A stretch of 64,000 nucleotides of DNA from Bradyrhizobium daqingense (GCF_021044685.1 NZ_CP088014.1:4946001-5010000); one strand, 5' to 3'; shown: positions 34,000-42,521, numbered from the stretch's first letter. Numbers and translations are program-made. Notes: a model not told the origin generated them from the letters alone.

Positions 34000-35103
34000 A
34001 TGATGTTGACGGCACTCGGTTTGATGAGCGGCACCTCGCTGGACGGGGTGGATGTCGCGCTCATCGAAACCGACGGAAAGCAGGTGAAGGCGTTCGGACC
34101 GTCCGGCTACCGGCCCTATGGCCCGGCCGAGCGCAACCTGCTGCGCCAAGCCCTGAGCGAAGCCGTGCACCTGCCGCAACGCGACGTCCGACCGGGCGTT
34201 CTGGCCGAGGCCGAGCGCGCGGTGACGCAGGCCCATGCCGAGGCGGTCGCCGCTTTCGTCGCCCAGAACCGCATGAGGCCGGAGGACATCGACATCGTCG
34301 GCTTCCACGGCCAGACCGTGCTGCACCGCCCCGAGAAGCGGCTGACGGTGCAGATCGGCGATGGGCCGGCACTGGCCAAGGCGATCCACATCCCGGTCAT
34401 GTATGATTTCCGCGCGGCCGACGTCGAAGCCGGCGGGCAGGGCGCGCCACTAGTGCCGGTCTATCATCGCGCGCTGGCCCAGTCGCTGGAGCGCGAAGGG
34501 CCCATCGCCGTGGTCAATATCGGCGGCGTCTCCAACATCACCTATATCGACGGCCTCGACACGCTGATCGCCTGCGATACCGGGCCCGGCAACGCGCTGC
34601 TCGACGATTTCATGTACCGCACCATGAACCAAGCGTTCGATGCGGAAGGAAAGTTCGCGGCGCTTGGCAAGGTGGACGAGGCCTGGATCGCGCGGGCGCT
34701 GGAGCTGCCGTTCTTTGCAAGCCCTCCGCCGAAGTCGCTCGACCGCAACGATTTTGCTGGCTTGAAGCTCGGCGACGTCCAGCCAGCCGACGGCGCCGCG
34801 ACGCTCACCGCCTTCACCGCCGCTGCGATCGCCCGCATCATTCCGCTGTTGCCGCGGCGGCCGCGCAGCTGGATCGTCTGCGGCGGCGGCGCCCGCAACC
34901 TCACCATGCTGCGGATGCTGCGCGAGCGCGTGGGCTCCGCCACCGTCGAGGCTGCCGAGACGTTGGGCTGGGCTTCCGACGCCATCGAGGCGCAGGCTTT
35001 CGGCTTCCTCGCAGCGCGCGGCTTGAAGGGCTTGCCGCTGTCCTATCCGGCGACGACGGGGGTGCCGATGCCGATGACCGGCGGGATGATCGCGCGGCCG
35101 TGA
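34000..35103 (+). CDS. anmK: Anhydro-N-acetylmuramic acid kinase
   Basis: This enzyme phosphorylates and opens 1,6-anhydro-MurNAc released by cell-wall turnover, giving MurNAc-6-phosphate for recycling. At about 367 residues it shows the family start LTALGLMSGTSLDGVDVALIETDG, the central NIGGVSNITYI ... ACDTGPGNALLDDF and the late CGGGARNLTMLRMLRER. ATG 34000 was chosen, with AGGA upstream; an upstream in-frame GTG at 33943 would add non-conserved residues. It fits the other wall enzymes in the window (amiC, mrcA, M23) functionally but is not linked to them. Confidence 0.94.
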   Translation: MMLTALGLMSGTSLDGVDVALIETDGKQVKAFGPSGYRPYGPAERNLLRQALSEAVHLPQRDVRPGVLAEAERAVTQAHAEAVAAFVAQNRMRPEDIDIVGFHGQTVLHRPEKRLTVQIGDGPALAKAIHIPVMYDFRAADVEAGGQGAPLVPVYHRALAQSLEREGPIAVVNIGGVSNITYIDGLDTLIACDTGPGNALLDDFMYRTMNQAFDAEGKFAALGKVDEAWIARALELPFFASPPPKSLDRNDFAGLKLGDVQPADGAATLTAFTAAAIARIIPLLPRRPRSWIVCGGGARNLTMLRMLRERVGSATVEAAETLGWASDAIEAQAFGFLAARGLKGLPLSYPATTGVPMPMTGGMIARP

Positions 35104-35118
35104 GGATCACAGGCGGTT

Positions 35119-35180
35119 AATGCAGATGCATTGATCTTGACGAATGGATGCAAATGCATCTATTCAGATGCAATCGCATC
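35119..35180 (+). promoter_or_regulatory. GST/sugE promoter with three palindromic operators
   Basis: TTGACG (35137-35142) and TATTCA (35161-35166) are 18 bp apart. Three related 14-bp palindromes lie on it. AATGCAGATGCATT (35119-35132) is just upstream of the -35, GATGCAAATGCATC (35147-35160) fills the spacer, and GATGCAATCGCATC (35167-35180) covers the expected start site. Occupancy would block RNA polymerase, so repression is likely. The regulator is not encoded in this window and I do not recognise the motif. Confidence 0.65.
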
Positions 35181-35200
35181 AACCCGCCGGGATCGCCGCC

Positions 35201-35878
35201 ATGACTGCCACCCTCAAACTGATCAGCCACAAGCTTTGCCCCTATGTGCAGCGCGCCGTGATCGCGCTGAAGGAGAAGGGCGTGCCGTTCGAGCGGATCG
35301 ATATCGATCTCGCCGACAAGCCCGACTGGTTCTTGAAGCTGTCGCCGCTCGGCAAGGTACCGGTGCTGGTGGTGACGACCGACCGCGGCGAGGTCGCGTT
35401 GTTCGAGAGCAACGTCATCTGCGAATACATCGAGGAAACCCAAGTCGGCGCCAAGCTGCATCCGGCAGATGCGTTGAAGCGCGCCGAGCATCGCGCCTGG
35501 ATGGAGTTTGGCTCGGCCATCCTCGGCGAACTCTGGGGTTTGGAGACCACGACGGATGCGGCAACGTTCGAGAGCAAGCGTCAGGCGGTCGCCGAGAAAT
35601 TCGCGCGCGTGGAAGCAGCGCTTGGCGCAGGGCCTTATTTTGCCGGCGAAACCTTCAGCCTCGTCGACGCGGTGTTCGCGCCGGTCTTCCGCTACTTCGA
35701 TCTGTTCGACGAGCTGACCGAGCTCGGGATCTTCAGCGATCTGCCAAAGGTGCGTGCGTGGCGCGCGGCTTTAGCGAAGCGTGCGAGCGTTCGTACCGCG
35801 GTCGGCGAGGACTATCCGCAATTGCTGCGTGCCTTCCTCGTCCGCCACGACGCGCATCTCTTGAAGCTCGCGGCCTGA
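35201..35878 (+). CDS. Glutathione S-transferase family protein
   Basis: This 225-residue protein has an N-terminal thioredoxin-like domain (LKLISHKLCPYVQRAVIALKEKGVPFE, cis-Pro in GKVPVLVV, glutathione-binding LFESNVICEYIEE). An all-helical C-terminal domain follows, with the capping segment FAGETFSLVDAVFAPVFRY. It probably conjugates or reduces an electrophilic compound. The start at 35201 (MTATLKLI) follows the operator cluster; the longer open frame would translate the operators themselves. It forms a two-gene unit with sugE 8 bp downstream. Confidence 0.9.
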   Translation: MTATLKLISHKLCPYVQRAVIALKEKGVPFERIDIDLADKPDWFLKLSPLGKVPVLVVTTDRGEVALFESNVICEYIEETQVGAKLHPADALKRAEHRAWMEFGSAILGELWGLETTTDAATFESKRQAVAEKFARVEAALGAGPYFAGETFSLVDAVFAPVFRYFDLFDELTELGIFSDLPKVRAWRAALAKRASVRTAVGEDYPQLLRAFLVRHDAHLLKLAA

Positions 35879-35886
35879 GGCCGTCG

Positions 35887-36210
35887 ATGTCGCAGTCCGT
35901 GGCTTGGCTCATGCTGGTGATCGCAGGCCTGCTCGATGTCGGCTGGGCCATCGCGATGAAATATGCGGAAGGTTACACGCGCGTCGGCTGGAGCATCGTT
36001 TCGCTGGTGTTGCTCGCCGCTTTCGTCTTCCTGCTGGGGCGCGCCTTGAAGGTGCTCGAGGTCGGCGTCGCCTATTCGGTATGGACCGGGATCGGCGCGG
36101 CCGGCACCTTCATCATGGGCGTGGTGCTGTTCGGCGAGAGCTTGAGCGCGATGAAGCTTGCCGGCATCGCGCTCGTCTTGATGGGGATCGTCGCGCTCAA
36201 GCTGGCTTGA
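35887..36210 (+). CDS. sugE: SMR-family multidrug efflux protein (SugE type)
   Basis: This 107-residue, four-helix small multidrug resistance protein exports cationic compounds such as guanidinium or quaternary ammonium ions. The start is MSQSVAWLMLVIAGLLDVGWAIAMKYAEGYTRVGWS, with the family's membrane acidic position replaced by the SugE-like DVGWAIAMK context, and YSVWTGIGAAGTFIMGVVLFGES is characteristic. It is 8 bp downstream of the GST gene, so both are probably controlled by the triple-operator promoter as a xenobiotic-response pair. Confidence 0.9.
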   Translation: MSQSVAWLMLVIAGLLDVGWAIAMKYAEGYTRVGWSIVSLVLLAAFVFLLGRALKVLEVGVAYSVWTGIGAAGTFIMGVVLFGESLSAMKLAGIALVLMGIVALKLA

Positions 36211-36219
36211 GCGGCAGCC

Positions 36220-36867
36220 TCAACGCACGTTGGCGAGGCGCATGTCGAGATACGCCGTGATGGTCTCCATTAGCGGCTCGAGCTTGGCGTCGAAGAAGTG
36301 GTTTGCGCCGGGGATGACCTGCTGGTCGATCACGATGCCCTTCTGCGTCTTCAGCTTCTCGACCAGGGTGTTGACGTCCTTTGGCGGCACCACCGCGTCC
36401 TTCTCGCCGTGGACGATCAGGCCGGAGGACGGGCAGGGCGCGAGGAAGGAGAAGTCGTAGAGATTGGCCGGCGGCGCGATCGAGATGAAGCCCTCGACCT
36501 CGGGGCGGCGCATCAGGAGCTGCATGCCGATCCAGGCGCCGAAGGAGAACCCGGCGACCCAGCAGGCGCGCGCCTCGGGATTGATGGTCTGGGCCCAGTC
36601 GAGCGCGGCCGCCGCATCCGACAATTCGCCGGTGCCGTGGTCGAACGAGCCCTGGCTGCGGCCGACACCCCGGAAATTGAAGCGCAGCACGGAGAAGCCG
36701 CGATGCGCGAAGGCGTAGTAGCACTGGTACACGATCTGATGGTTCATCGTGCCATGGAACTGCGGATGCGGATGCAGGATCATCGCGATCGGCGCGTTCT
36801 TCTGCTTGGCCGGATGGTAGCGGCCTTCGAGACGGCCAGCAGGGCCGGTGAAAATGACTTCAGGCAT
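36220..36867 (-). CDS. Alpha/beta hydrolase (dienelactone-hydrolase-like)
   Basis: This 215-residue single-domain hydrolase has the nucleophile elbow GFSFGAW (Ser about 108), the oxyanion region LHPHPQFHGTMNHQIV, the acid in HGEKDAVVPP and the histidine in IPGANHFFDAKL. This short form (LHPHP ... FNFRGVG) is widespread in proteobacteria and its natural substrate is unknown. The start at 36867 (MPEVIFTGPAG) begins the conserved sequence. A perfect 18-bp palindrome lies 38 bp upstream of the start codon. Confidence 0.88.
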   Translation of the reverse strand: MPEVIFTGPAGRLEGRYHPAKQKNAPIAMILHPHPQFHGTMNHQIVYQCYYAFAHRGFSVLRFNFRGVGRSQGSFDHGTGELSDAAAALDWAQTINPEARACWVAGFSFGAWIGMQLLMRRPEVEGFISIAPPANLYDFSFLAPCPSSGLIVHGEKDAVVPPKDVNTLVEKLKTQKGIVIDQQVIPGANHFFDAKLEPLMETITAYLDMRLANVR

Positions 36868-37200
36868 CGATGATCTCTGATTGAGTCCCTTGAGGTGATC
36901 GCTGCACAATCGTCCGATTGTGGCTCTCCCAGCGTCGCCGCCGACAAGAGCACGGATGAAGGGTGGCGAGGCGCGCCCTCGGATGATGCGCGAGTGGCGC
37001 AGGTGAACTGACGCGCGCTTCTAACACGAGGCCAGGGTCGAAAAGCAAGCTTCTTCGACATCTCTCAATCAGCTCAAGAGCTTAGCCGGTCAATGCAGTG
37101 TCATCTCTGCCGTGCCTCTAAGACCAGGACTTGCCTGAATCGACCGGAGAACGGCGAGAGCCGGCCGCTGCGTCGGAAGATAGCGCTCAACCGATTGGAA
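36868..37200. other. 333-bp non-coding region upstream of the alpha/beta hydrolase
   Basis: No gene is visible between the LytTR regulator's end and the hydrolase's start. The only clear structure is the perfect palindrome at 36905-36922. The remainder shows no strong hairpin or promoter that I can place. Confidence 0.4.
36905..36922. promoter_or_regulatory. Perfect 18-bp palindrome upstream of hydrolase
   Basis: CACAATCG-TC-CGATTGTG is an uninterrupted inverted repeat (8+2+8) centred about 46 bp upstream of the hydrolase start codon. Its size and symmetry fit a dimeric repressor or activator site. The regulator is unknown. Confidence 0.5.
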
Positions 37201-38193
37201 TCACGACGGTTTAGGCATGGCTGGTTGATCGACCGTAGCGATTCCCGCTGGGGAATTTCGGCTTCCGAGCGAGGCGACCGTCGGCCGGTAACGCCGGCTG
37301 CCGCCGAGCGCCTGGCCGTTATCGAAGGCGAGCTCGAAATCTCCTGATGGCTTGAGGTCGACGCCGCGCACCCGATTGAGATTGGCAAGCTTGGTCCGGT
37401 GGACGCGAACGATGGAAAAGCGCGCCAGCTCGCTTTCCGCCGCCGCCAGCGTGCCTCGGATCAGATGCCGGGTGCCGTCGGCGAGGCTGTATTCGATGTA
37501 GTTGCCGGCGGACGCGACCCAAAGGATCTCGCGCGGGACCACGCGAATGCGGCTCGTGCCGTCGCGCAGCCAGATCAGATCGAGTGACGACGGCTGGGGC
37601 GGGGTCGGCGGCGCCGACCGAGCGGCTGCGGCGCGCTTCAGCTCACGCCGGCTTTCGAGCAGCCAGATCGTGGCGGCGATCAGGACAACGGCCACGGCGT
37701 CTTTCCGGAATTCGTACAGCACGGTCGCGAGCGAGAAACGGAAGTCGTAGGCGCCGCCGGCGAGCCAGAGCACGAGCTTGCGCACCCAGACCATGCCGGT
37801 GATGTGAAGGGTGGAGAAGCCGAGCAGGGCGATCGCCGCGATTGCCGCCTGCAAGGCGAGGCCGGGTGTCCGGCGCATGCGGCGGACGGCCAAGACCAGG
37901 ATCGGCAGCAACAGCAGGATGACGGCGATGCTCGACATCTCCCAAAACAGCCGCCGCCCGATGTCGTAGCTGCCGCCGCGCCAGGCCGCGTCCTGAGCGC
38001 CGGAAAACGCATTGACGATTCCGATCGCGAGCGCGACGGCCGCAATCGCAGCGAACATCATCCAGTCGCTGCCGCCGATCCCAACAGATCCACGACTCGT
38101 CCCAGCGGACGGCGGCTCGTCCCCTCGCGTCCCAGTCTGATCCCAAACCGGCTCGACGCGCGCCGCAGGCGGAGCATTTTCGGTGTCAGCCAT
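37201..38193 (-). CDS. Membrane-bound LytTR-family DNA-binding regulator
   Basis: This 330-residue protein joins four predicted membrane helices (about 45-65, 85-107, 115-140 and 160-185) to a C-terminal LytTR domain (about 215-310). The domain begins IWLRDGTSRIRVVPREILWVASAGNYIEYSL and contains LARFSIVRVHRTKLANLNRVRGVDLKPSGDFELAF. LytTR domains bind DNA direct repeats, so this looks like a one-component membrane sensor. It is divergent from an acyltransferase gene with only 44 bp between start codons, suggesting it controls that gene. The signal is unknown. Confidence 0.88.
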   Translation of the reverse strand: MADTENAPPAARVEPVWDQTGTRGDEPPSAGTSRGSVGIGGSDWMMFAAIAAVALAIGIVNAFSGAQDAAWRGGSYDIGRRLFWEMSSIAVILLLLPILVLAVRRMRRTPGLALQAAIAAIALLGFSTLHITGMVWVRKLVLWLAGGAYDFRFSLATVLYEFRKDAVAVVLIAATIWLLESRRELKRAAAARSAPPTPPQPSSLDLIWLRDGTSRIRVVPREILWVASAGNYIEYSLADGTRHLIRGTLAAAESELARFSIVRVHRTKLANLNRVRGVDLKPSGDFELAFDNGQALGGSRRYRPTVASLGSRNSPAGIATVDQPAMPKPS

Positions 38194-38237
38194 GGCCCCG
38201 AAACCGCGTTCGTCGTCCCGTCAAGGAGCAGAAAACC

Positions 38238-39431
38238 ATGACAACACCACAGCAATTCCAGAGCTCGGACAGGCGTATCGACCTCGACTGGGTGCGGATT
38301 TTAGCCTTCGGGTTGCTGATCTTCTACCACGTCGGCATGCTCTACGTGTCCTGGGGATTTCACATCAAGAGCGAGCATCGGCTGACCTGGCTGGAACCTG
38401 TGATGCTGTTCCTCAACCCCTGGCGCCTTTCGCTGCTGTTCCTGGTGTCGGGGGTTGCCACGCGCTTCATGCTCGGCAAGTCCAGCCTGGCCTCGCTCGC
38501 CGGGGCCCGGTCCGCACGGCTCTTGATCCCGCTGATCTTCGGCATGCTCGTGATCGTGCCGCCGCAGTCCTATCTCCAGATCGTCGAAAGCCTCGGCTAT
38601 CCCGCCGGCTTCTTCGATTTCTACGTAAAGCACTACTTCGCCTTCGGCGCGCAGTTCTGCCCGAACCCGTGCATCGTGCTGCCGACCTGGAACCATCTCT
38701 GGTTCGTGGTCTATCTGTGGGTCTACACGATGGCTTTGATCGGCCTGCTCGCGCTTTGGCCGGCCGGGGCCGACTGGTTCGGACGGAAGCTGGCTGGAAT
38801 GCTCGCCGGGCCATGGCTTCTGATCGTGCCGTGTCTGCTGTTTGCGGCCTGGCGCCTGGTGCTGTTTCCGGCTTTTCCGTCGACGCACGCGCTGTTCGGC
38901 GACTGGTACAACCACGCGGACCACGCGACGGCTTTCCTCATCGGTTTCCTGCTGGCCAGGCAGCACGGGATCTGGCGCGAACTCAAGCGCCGGCGCTGGG
39001 TGGCCCTGCTGGCCGCAGCCGCCTGCTTCTCTGCCTTCATCCTGGTTCGCGCCGGCCTTTTCGCGCCGTCGCCCGCGCTGAAGTGGGCCGCGGCCTCGGC
39101 CTATGGTTGCTATCAATGGCTCGCGATCGCCGCCGTGCTGGGCTTTGCGCTACTCCATCTCACCGCCGACAGCCCCGCGCGGCGCTACCTGACCGACGCG
39201 ATCTTCCCGTATTACATCGTGCATCAGACCGCGATCATCGTGATCGCGCATCAATTGCGCGACAGCGGCCTGCCGGCTGGAATCGAGGCGTGCATTGTCA
39301 TCTTGGGGACCGCACTCACATGTGTGGCGACCTACGAAGCGGTTCGACGGATTTCTTGGCTGCGGCCTATGTTCGGATTGCGGACGGTGCCGCGAAGGCT
39401 TGCGAGGACGGAGCAGCATCAGCCGGCCTGA
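38238..39431 (+). CDS. Acyltransferase 3-family membrane protein
   Basis: This 397-residue integral membrane O-acyltransferase probably transfers an acyl group to a sugar or glycolipid on the periplasmic side. It begins with the family pattern RRIDLDWVRILAFGLLIFYHVGMLYVSWGFH, in which the catalytic-type histidine follows helix 1. About ten hydrophobic helices and the segment NPWRLSLLFLVSGVATRFML follow. OpgC/MdoC (glucan succinylation) is a relative, but the acceptor cannot be told. AAGGAG precedes the ATG. It is paired divergently with a membrane LytTR regulator. Confidence 0.87.
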   Translation: MTTPQQFQSSDRRIDLDWVRILAFGLLIFYHVGMLYVSWGFHIKSEHRLTWLEPVMLFLNPWRLSLLFLVSGVATRFMLGKSSLASLAGARSARLLIPLIFGMLVIVPPQSYLQIVESLGYPAGFFDFYVKHYFAFGAQFCPNPCIVLPTWNHLWFVVYLWVYTMALIGLLALWPAGADWFGRKLAGMLAGPWLLIVPCLLFAAWRLVLFPAFPSTHALFGDWYNHADHATAFLIGFLLARQHGIWRELKRRRWVALLAAAACFSAFILVRAGLFAPSPALKWAAASAYGCYQWLAIAAVLGFALLHLTADSPARRYLTDAIFPYYIVHQTAIIVIAHQLRDSGLPAGIEACIVILGTALTCVATYEAVRRISWLRPMFGLRTVPRRLARTEQHQPA

Positions 39432-39482
39432 CGAGCGCCCGCCGCCCGATTGGCCGGACGATAAAAGGTGCTAAGAGGGCGC

Positions 39483-40622
39483 ATGCCGAGCCGCGTCTAT
39501 CTCGACTGGAATGCGACCACGCCGCTGCGCGCTGAAGCGCGGGCGGCGATGGTTGCGGCGTTCGATCTGGTCGGTAATCCGTCCTCGGTCCATGCCGAGG
39601 GGCGCCAGGCGCGGAGGCTGGTCGAGGATGCCCGGACCGCGCTGGCCACGGCGGTTGGCGCGCTGCCGCGGAACGTCGTCTTCACTTCCGCCGGAACCGA
39701 AGCCAATGCGCTGGCGCTGGCGCCTGGGCTGCGCCGTCCGTCCGGAGGGCCGGTCGAGCGACTCCTGGTCTCCGCGGTCGAGCATGCCTCGGTGCTGGCG
39801 GGTGGACGGTTCCCCGCAGACAGGATCACGCTGATTCCCGTCACGCCTTCCGGTGTGGTCGATCTTGAACGTCTGAGGGCTGAACTCCACGGCGGCCCAC
39901 CGGCGCTGGTGTCGATCATGGCGGCCAATAACGAGACGGGGGCGCTCCAGCCGGTCGGGGAGGCCGCGCGGATCGTTCATGAGGCCGGTGGCCTCCTGCA
40001 TGTCGATGCGATCCAGGCACTCGGAAAAATTCCGTTCAGCATCAATGCTATAGGCGCAGACCTTACGACCTTTTCTGCGCACAAGATCGGCGGTCCCAAG
40101 GGCGTTGGTGCGCTGGCGGTAGCGGAAGGAGTCGCCGGCTTGGAACCCGTTCTGCGAGGCGGCGGGCAGGAGCTCAACCGGCGGGCGGGGACCGAAAATG
40201 TTGCAGGAATCGCCGGCTTTGGCGCGGCGGTCAAAGTGGCGCTTCAGACTCTTCCGGAAGATATGAAGCGGATGGCAACCCTCAGAGATCACTTGGAAAA
40301 TGGCCTTCGTGCCGTGGCGGGAGCAACGATCTTTGCAGAGGACGTGGAGCGGTTGCCTAATACCGTCCTTTTCACCGCGCCGGGTCTGAAGGCCGAGACG
40401 GCGGTGATCGGCTTCGACCTTGCTGGGGTCGCCGTATCGTCAGGTTCGGCCTGTTCCTCGGGAAAAGTCCAGCCGTCCCACGTGCTCTCGGCGATGGGCT
40501 ACGACCCCGCCGTGGCCCAGGGAGCGGTGCGTCTCAGTCTGGGCTGGTCCACGGGACCAGATGACATCAATACGGCGTTAGAGGCTTGGCGAAAGCTCGG
40601 TAATAGCCTACTTAAGCACTAA
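39483..40622 (+). CDS. Cysteine desulfurase (IscS/NifS type) at head of suf cluster
   Basis: This 379-residue PLP enzyme removes sulfur from cysteine for Fe-S cluster assembly. It shows VYLDWNATTPLR, HASV (PLP-stacking His about 101), the PLP lysine about 201 in TTFSAHKIGGPKG and the persulfide cysteine in SSGSACSSGKVQPSHVL. It is the group I (IscS/NifS) type, unlike the SufS encoded later in the same cluster. The ATG at 39483 is preferred over a GTG five codons earlier. It precedes sufB by 113 bp, a gap that may hold a separate regulated promoter. Confidence 0.92.
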   Translation: MPSRVYLDWNATTPLRAEARAAMVAAFDLVGNPSSVHAEGRQARRLVEDARTALATAVGALPRNVVFTSAGTEANALALAPGLRRPSGGPVERLLVSAVEHASVLAGGRFPADRITLIPVTPSGVVDLERLRAELHGGPPALVSIMAANNETGALQPVGEAARIVHEAGGLLHVDAIQALGKIPFSINAIGADLTTFSAHKIGGPKGVGALAVAEGVAGLEPVLRGGGQELNRRAGTENVAGIAGFGAAVKVALQTLPEDMKRMATLRDHLENGLRAVAGATIFAEDVERLPNTVLFTAPGLKAETAVIGFDLAGVAVSSGSACSSGKVQPSHVLSAMGYDPAVAQGAVRLSLGWSTGPDDINTALEAWRKLGNSLLKH

Positions 40623-40636
40623 GCGATGAAACAGGG

Positions 40637-40652
40637 CTTGAACGGTTCTAAG
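40637..40652 (+). promoter_or_regulatory. Possible iron-control (Irr/ICE-like) site upstream of sufB
   Basis: CTTGAACGGTTCTAAG resembles the rhizobial iron-control element TTAGAA-N3-TTCTAA with one base missing from the left half. It lies 84 bp upstream of the sufB start. Regulation of suf genes by Irr is known in related bacteria; the deletion in one half makes this only a candidate. Confidence 0.35.
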
Positions 40653-40735
40653 CCCGTGCTTTCCGCGCAAAAACATCGTAATACTCGTCCGAGTTTGATC
40701 CACCGCGGTCCTTGAAACCGCGAGCGGAGGATGGA

Positions 40736-42232
40736 ATGCCAGCCGTACAAGAGACGGTCGAGCGCGTGAAGCGCATCGACGTCGACCAGTATCGTTATGG
40801 GTTTGAGACCCTGATCGACACCGAGAAGGCTCCCAAGGGGCTGTCGGAAGAGATCGTAAAGTTCATCTCGCAGAAAAAGAACGAACCCGCCTGGATGCTC
40901 CAGTGGCGGCTCGAGGCCTATCGGCGCTGGCTGACCATGACCGAGCCGACCTGGGCGCGCGTCGACTATCCCAAGATCGACTTCCAGGACCTCTATTATT
41001 ACGCGGCGCCGAAGCCGAAGAAGACGGTCTCCTCGCTCGACGAGATCGATCCGGAGATCCTCAAGACCTACGAGAAGCTCGGCATCCCCCTGCGCGAAGT
41101 CGCCATGCTCGAAGGCGTCGAGCCCAAGGTGGGCGAGGAAGATCCGGCCCGCCGCAAGATCGCGGTCGATGCGGTCTTCGATTCGGTCTCGGTTGCGACC
41201 ACCTTCAAGGCCGAGCTGAAGAAGGCCGGCGTGATCTTCATGCCGATCTCGGAGGCGATCCGCGAGCATCCCGAGCTGGTGCAGAAATATCTCGGCTCGG
41301 TGGTCCCGACCTCGGACAATTTCTATGCGACGCTGAACTCGGCGGTGTTCTCCGACGGCTCGTTCGTCTACGTGCCGCCGTGCGTGCGCTGCCCGATGGA
41401 GCTGTCGACCTATTTCCGCATCAACGAGCGCAACACCGGCCAGTTCGAGCGCACGCTGATCATCGCCGACAAGGGCTCGTACGTCTCCTATCTCGAAGGC
41501 TGCACCGCGCCGCAGCGCGACGAGAACCAGCTGCATGCGGCCGTGGTCGAGCTCGTCGCGCTCGATGATGCCGAGATCAAATATTCGACGGTGCAGAACT
41601 GGTATCCCGGCAATTCGGAAGGAAAGGGCGGCATCTACAATTTCGTCACCAAGCGTGGCGATTGCCGCGGCGCCAACTCCAAGATCTCCTGGACCCAGGT
41701 CGAGACGGGATCGGCGATCACCTGGAAATATCCGAGCTGCATCCTGCGCGGCGACAACTCCCGCGGCGAGTTCTACTCGATCGCGATCTCGAACGGTTTC
41801 CAGCAGGTCGACTCGGGCACCAAGATGATCCACCTCGGCAAGAACACGTCGAGCCGGATCATCTCGAAGGGCATCGCGGCCGGCAAGTCGCAGAACACGT
41901 ATCGTGGTCTGGTCACCGCGCACCGGAAAGCGACGGGCGCACGCAACTTCACCGCCTGCGACTCGCTACTGATCGGCGACAAATGCGGCGCGCACACCGT
42001 GCCGTACATCGAGGCCAAGAACTCGTCGGCGACCTTCGAGCACGAGGCGACGACCTCGAAGATCTCCGAGGACGTGCTGTTCTACTGCATCCAGCGTGGC
42101 CTCAGCCAGGAAGAGGCCGTCGGCCTCGTCGTCAACGGCTTCGTTAAGGACGTGCTGCAGCAACTGCCGATGGAGTTCGCGGTGGAAGCGCAGAAGCTGA
42201 TCTCGATCTCGCTGGAGGGCAGCGTAGGCTAG
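40736..42232 (+). CDS. sufB: Fe-S cluster scaffold subunit SufB
   Basis: SufB is the scaffold in the SufBCD complex on which Fe-S clusters are built. At 498 residues it is full length. It contains the beta-helix core with YVPPCVRCPMELSTYFRINERNTGQFERTLIIAD, SYLEGCTAP, NFVTKRGDCRG and a C-terminal cluster-site segment ACDSLLIGDKCGAHTVPYIEAKNSSATFEHEATTSKISEDVLFYC. The ATG at 40736 follows GGAGG by five bases. It is followed after 4 bp by a small membrane protein, then sufC. Confidence 0.97.
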   Translation: MPAVQETVERVKRIDVDQYRYGFETLIDTEKAPKGLSEEIVKFISQKKNEPAWMLQWRLEAYRRWLTMTEPTWARVDYPKIDFQDLYYYAAPKPKKTVSSLDEIDPEILKTYEKLGIPLREVAMLEGVEPKVGEEDPARRKIAVDAVFDSVSVATTFKAELKKAGVIFMPISEAIREHPELVQKYLGSVVPTSDNFYATLNSAVFSDGSFVYVPPCVRCPMELSTYFRINERNTGQFERTLIIADKGSYVSYLEGCTAPQRDENQLHAAVVELVALDDAEIKYSTVQNWYPGNSEGKGGIYNFVTKRGDCRGANSKISWTQVETGSAITWKYPSCILRGDNSRGEFYSIAISNGFQQVDSGTKMIHLGKNTSSRIISKGIAAGKSQNTYRGLVTAHRKATGARNFTACDSLLIGDKCGAHTVPYIEAKNSSATFEHEATTSKISEDVLFYCIQRGLSQEEAVGLVVNGFVKDVLQQLPMEFAVEAQKLISISLEGSVG

Positions 42233-42236
42233 CTCG

Positions 42237-42521
42237 ATGTTCGAAAATGTCCCGAGGCGCGTGCTGGTTGGACTGTTCATCTTGGTTCTACTGCCGTGTG
42301 GCGCTGGAACCGGATGGGGACTGGCCGTACTGCTCGAGCACATATCGGGACTTTCGATTGGATATATCAGCGCGGTCGTGGGGGGCGTCGTCGGTACTCT
42401 CGGGGCAGCTCTGTGGGGGATCGGCCAAGCGAGCGAACTGCTCGGCCTTGGCCTGATCTTCTCCGAAATAAGGATCCCGCCGCGGCCGTCTTGGCTGCCG
42501 CCCGATCAAAAGGAAGAATGA
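42237..42521 (+). CDS. Unrecognised 94-residue membrane protein inside the suf operon
   Basis: The frame runs from ATG 42237, 4 bp after the sufB stop, to a TGA that overlaps the sufC start (ATGATGA). It has two hydrophobic stretches (about 8-28, VLVGLFILVLLPCGAGTGWGLAVLL, and about 38-62, IGYISAVVGGVVGTLGAALWGIG) and a Pro-rich polar tail (EIRIPPRPSWLPPDQKEE). I do not recognise a family. Its tight translational coupling on both sides argues that it is a real gene and is made together with SufBCD. A membrane dock or metal-handling role is only speculation. Confidence 0.75.
   Translation: MFENVPRRVLVGLFILVLLPCGAGTGWGLAVLLEHISGLSIGYISAVVGGVVGTLGAALWGIGQASELLGLGLIFSEIRIPPRPSWLPPDQKEE

Noticed and set aside
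34000..36210. A possible cell-wall recycling operon anmK-GST-sugE
   Set aside because: GST and sugE have their own promoter with operators after anmK, and their functions are unrelated.
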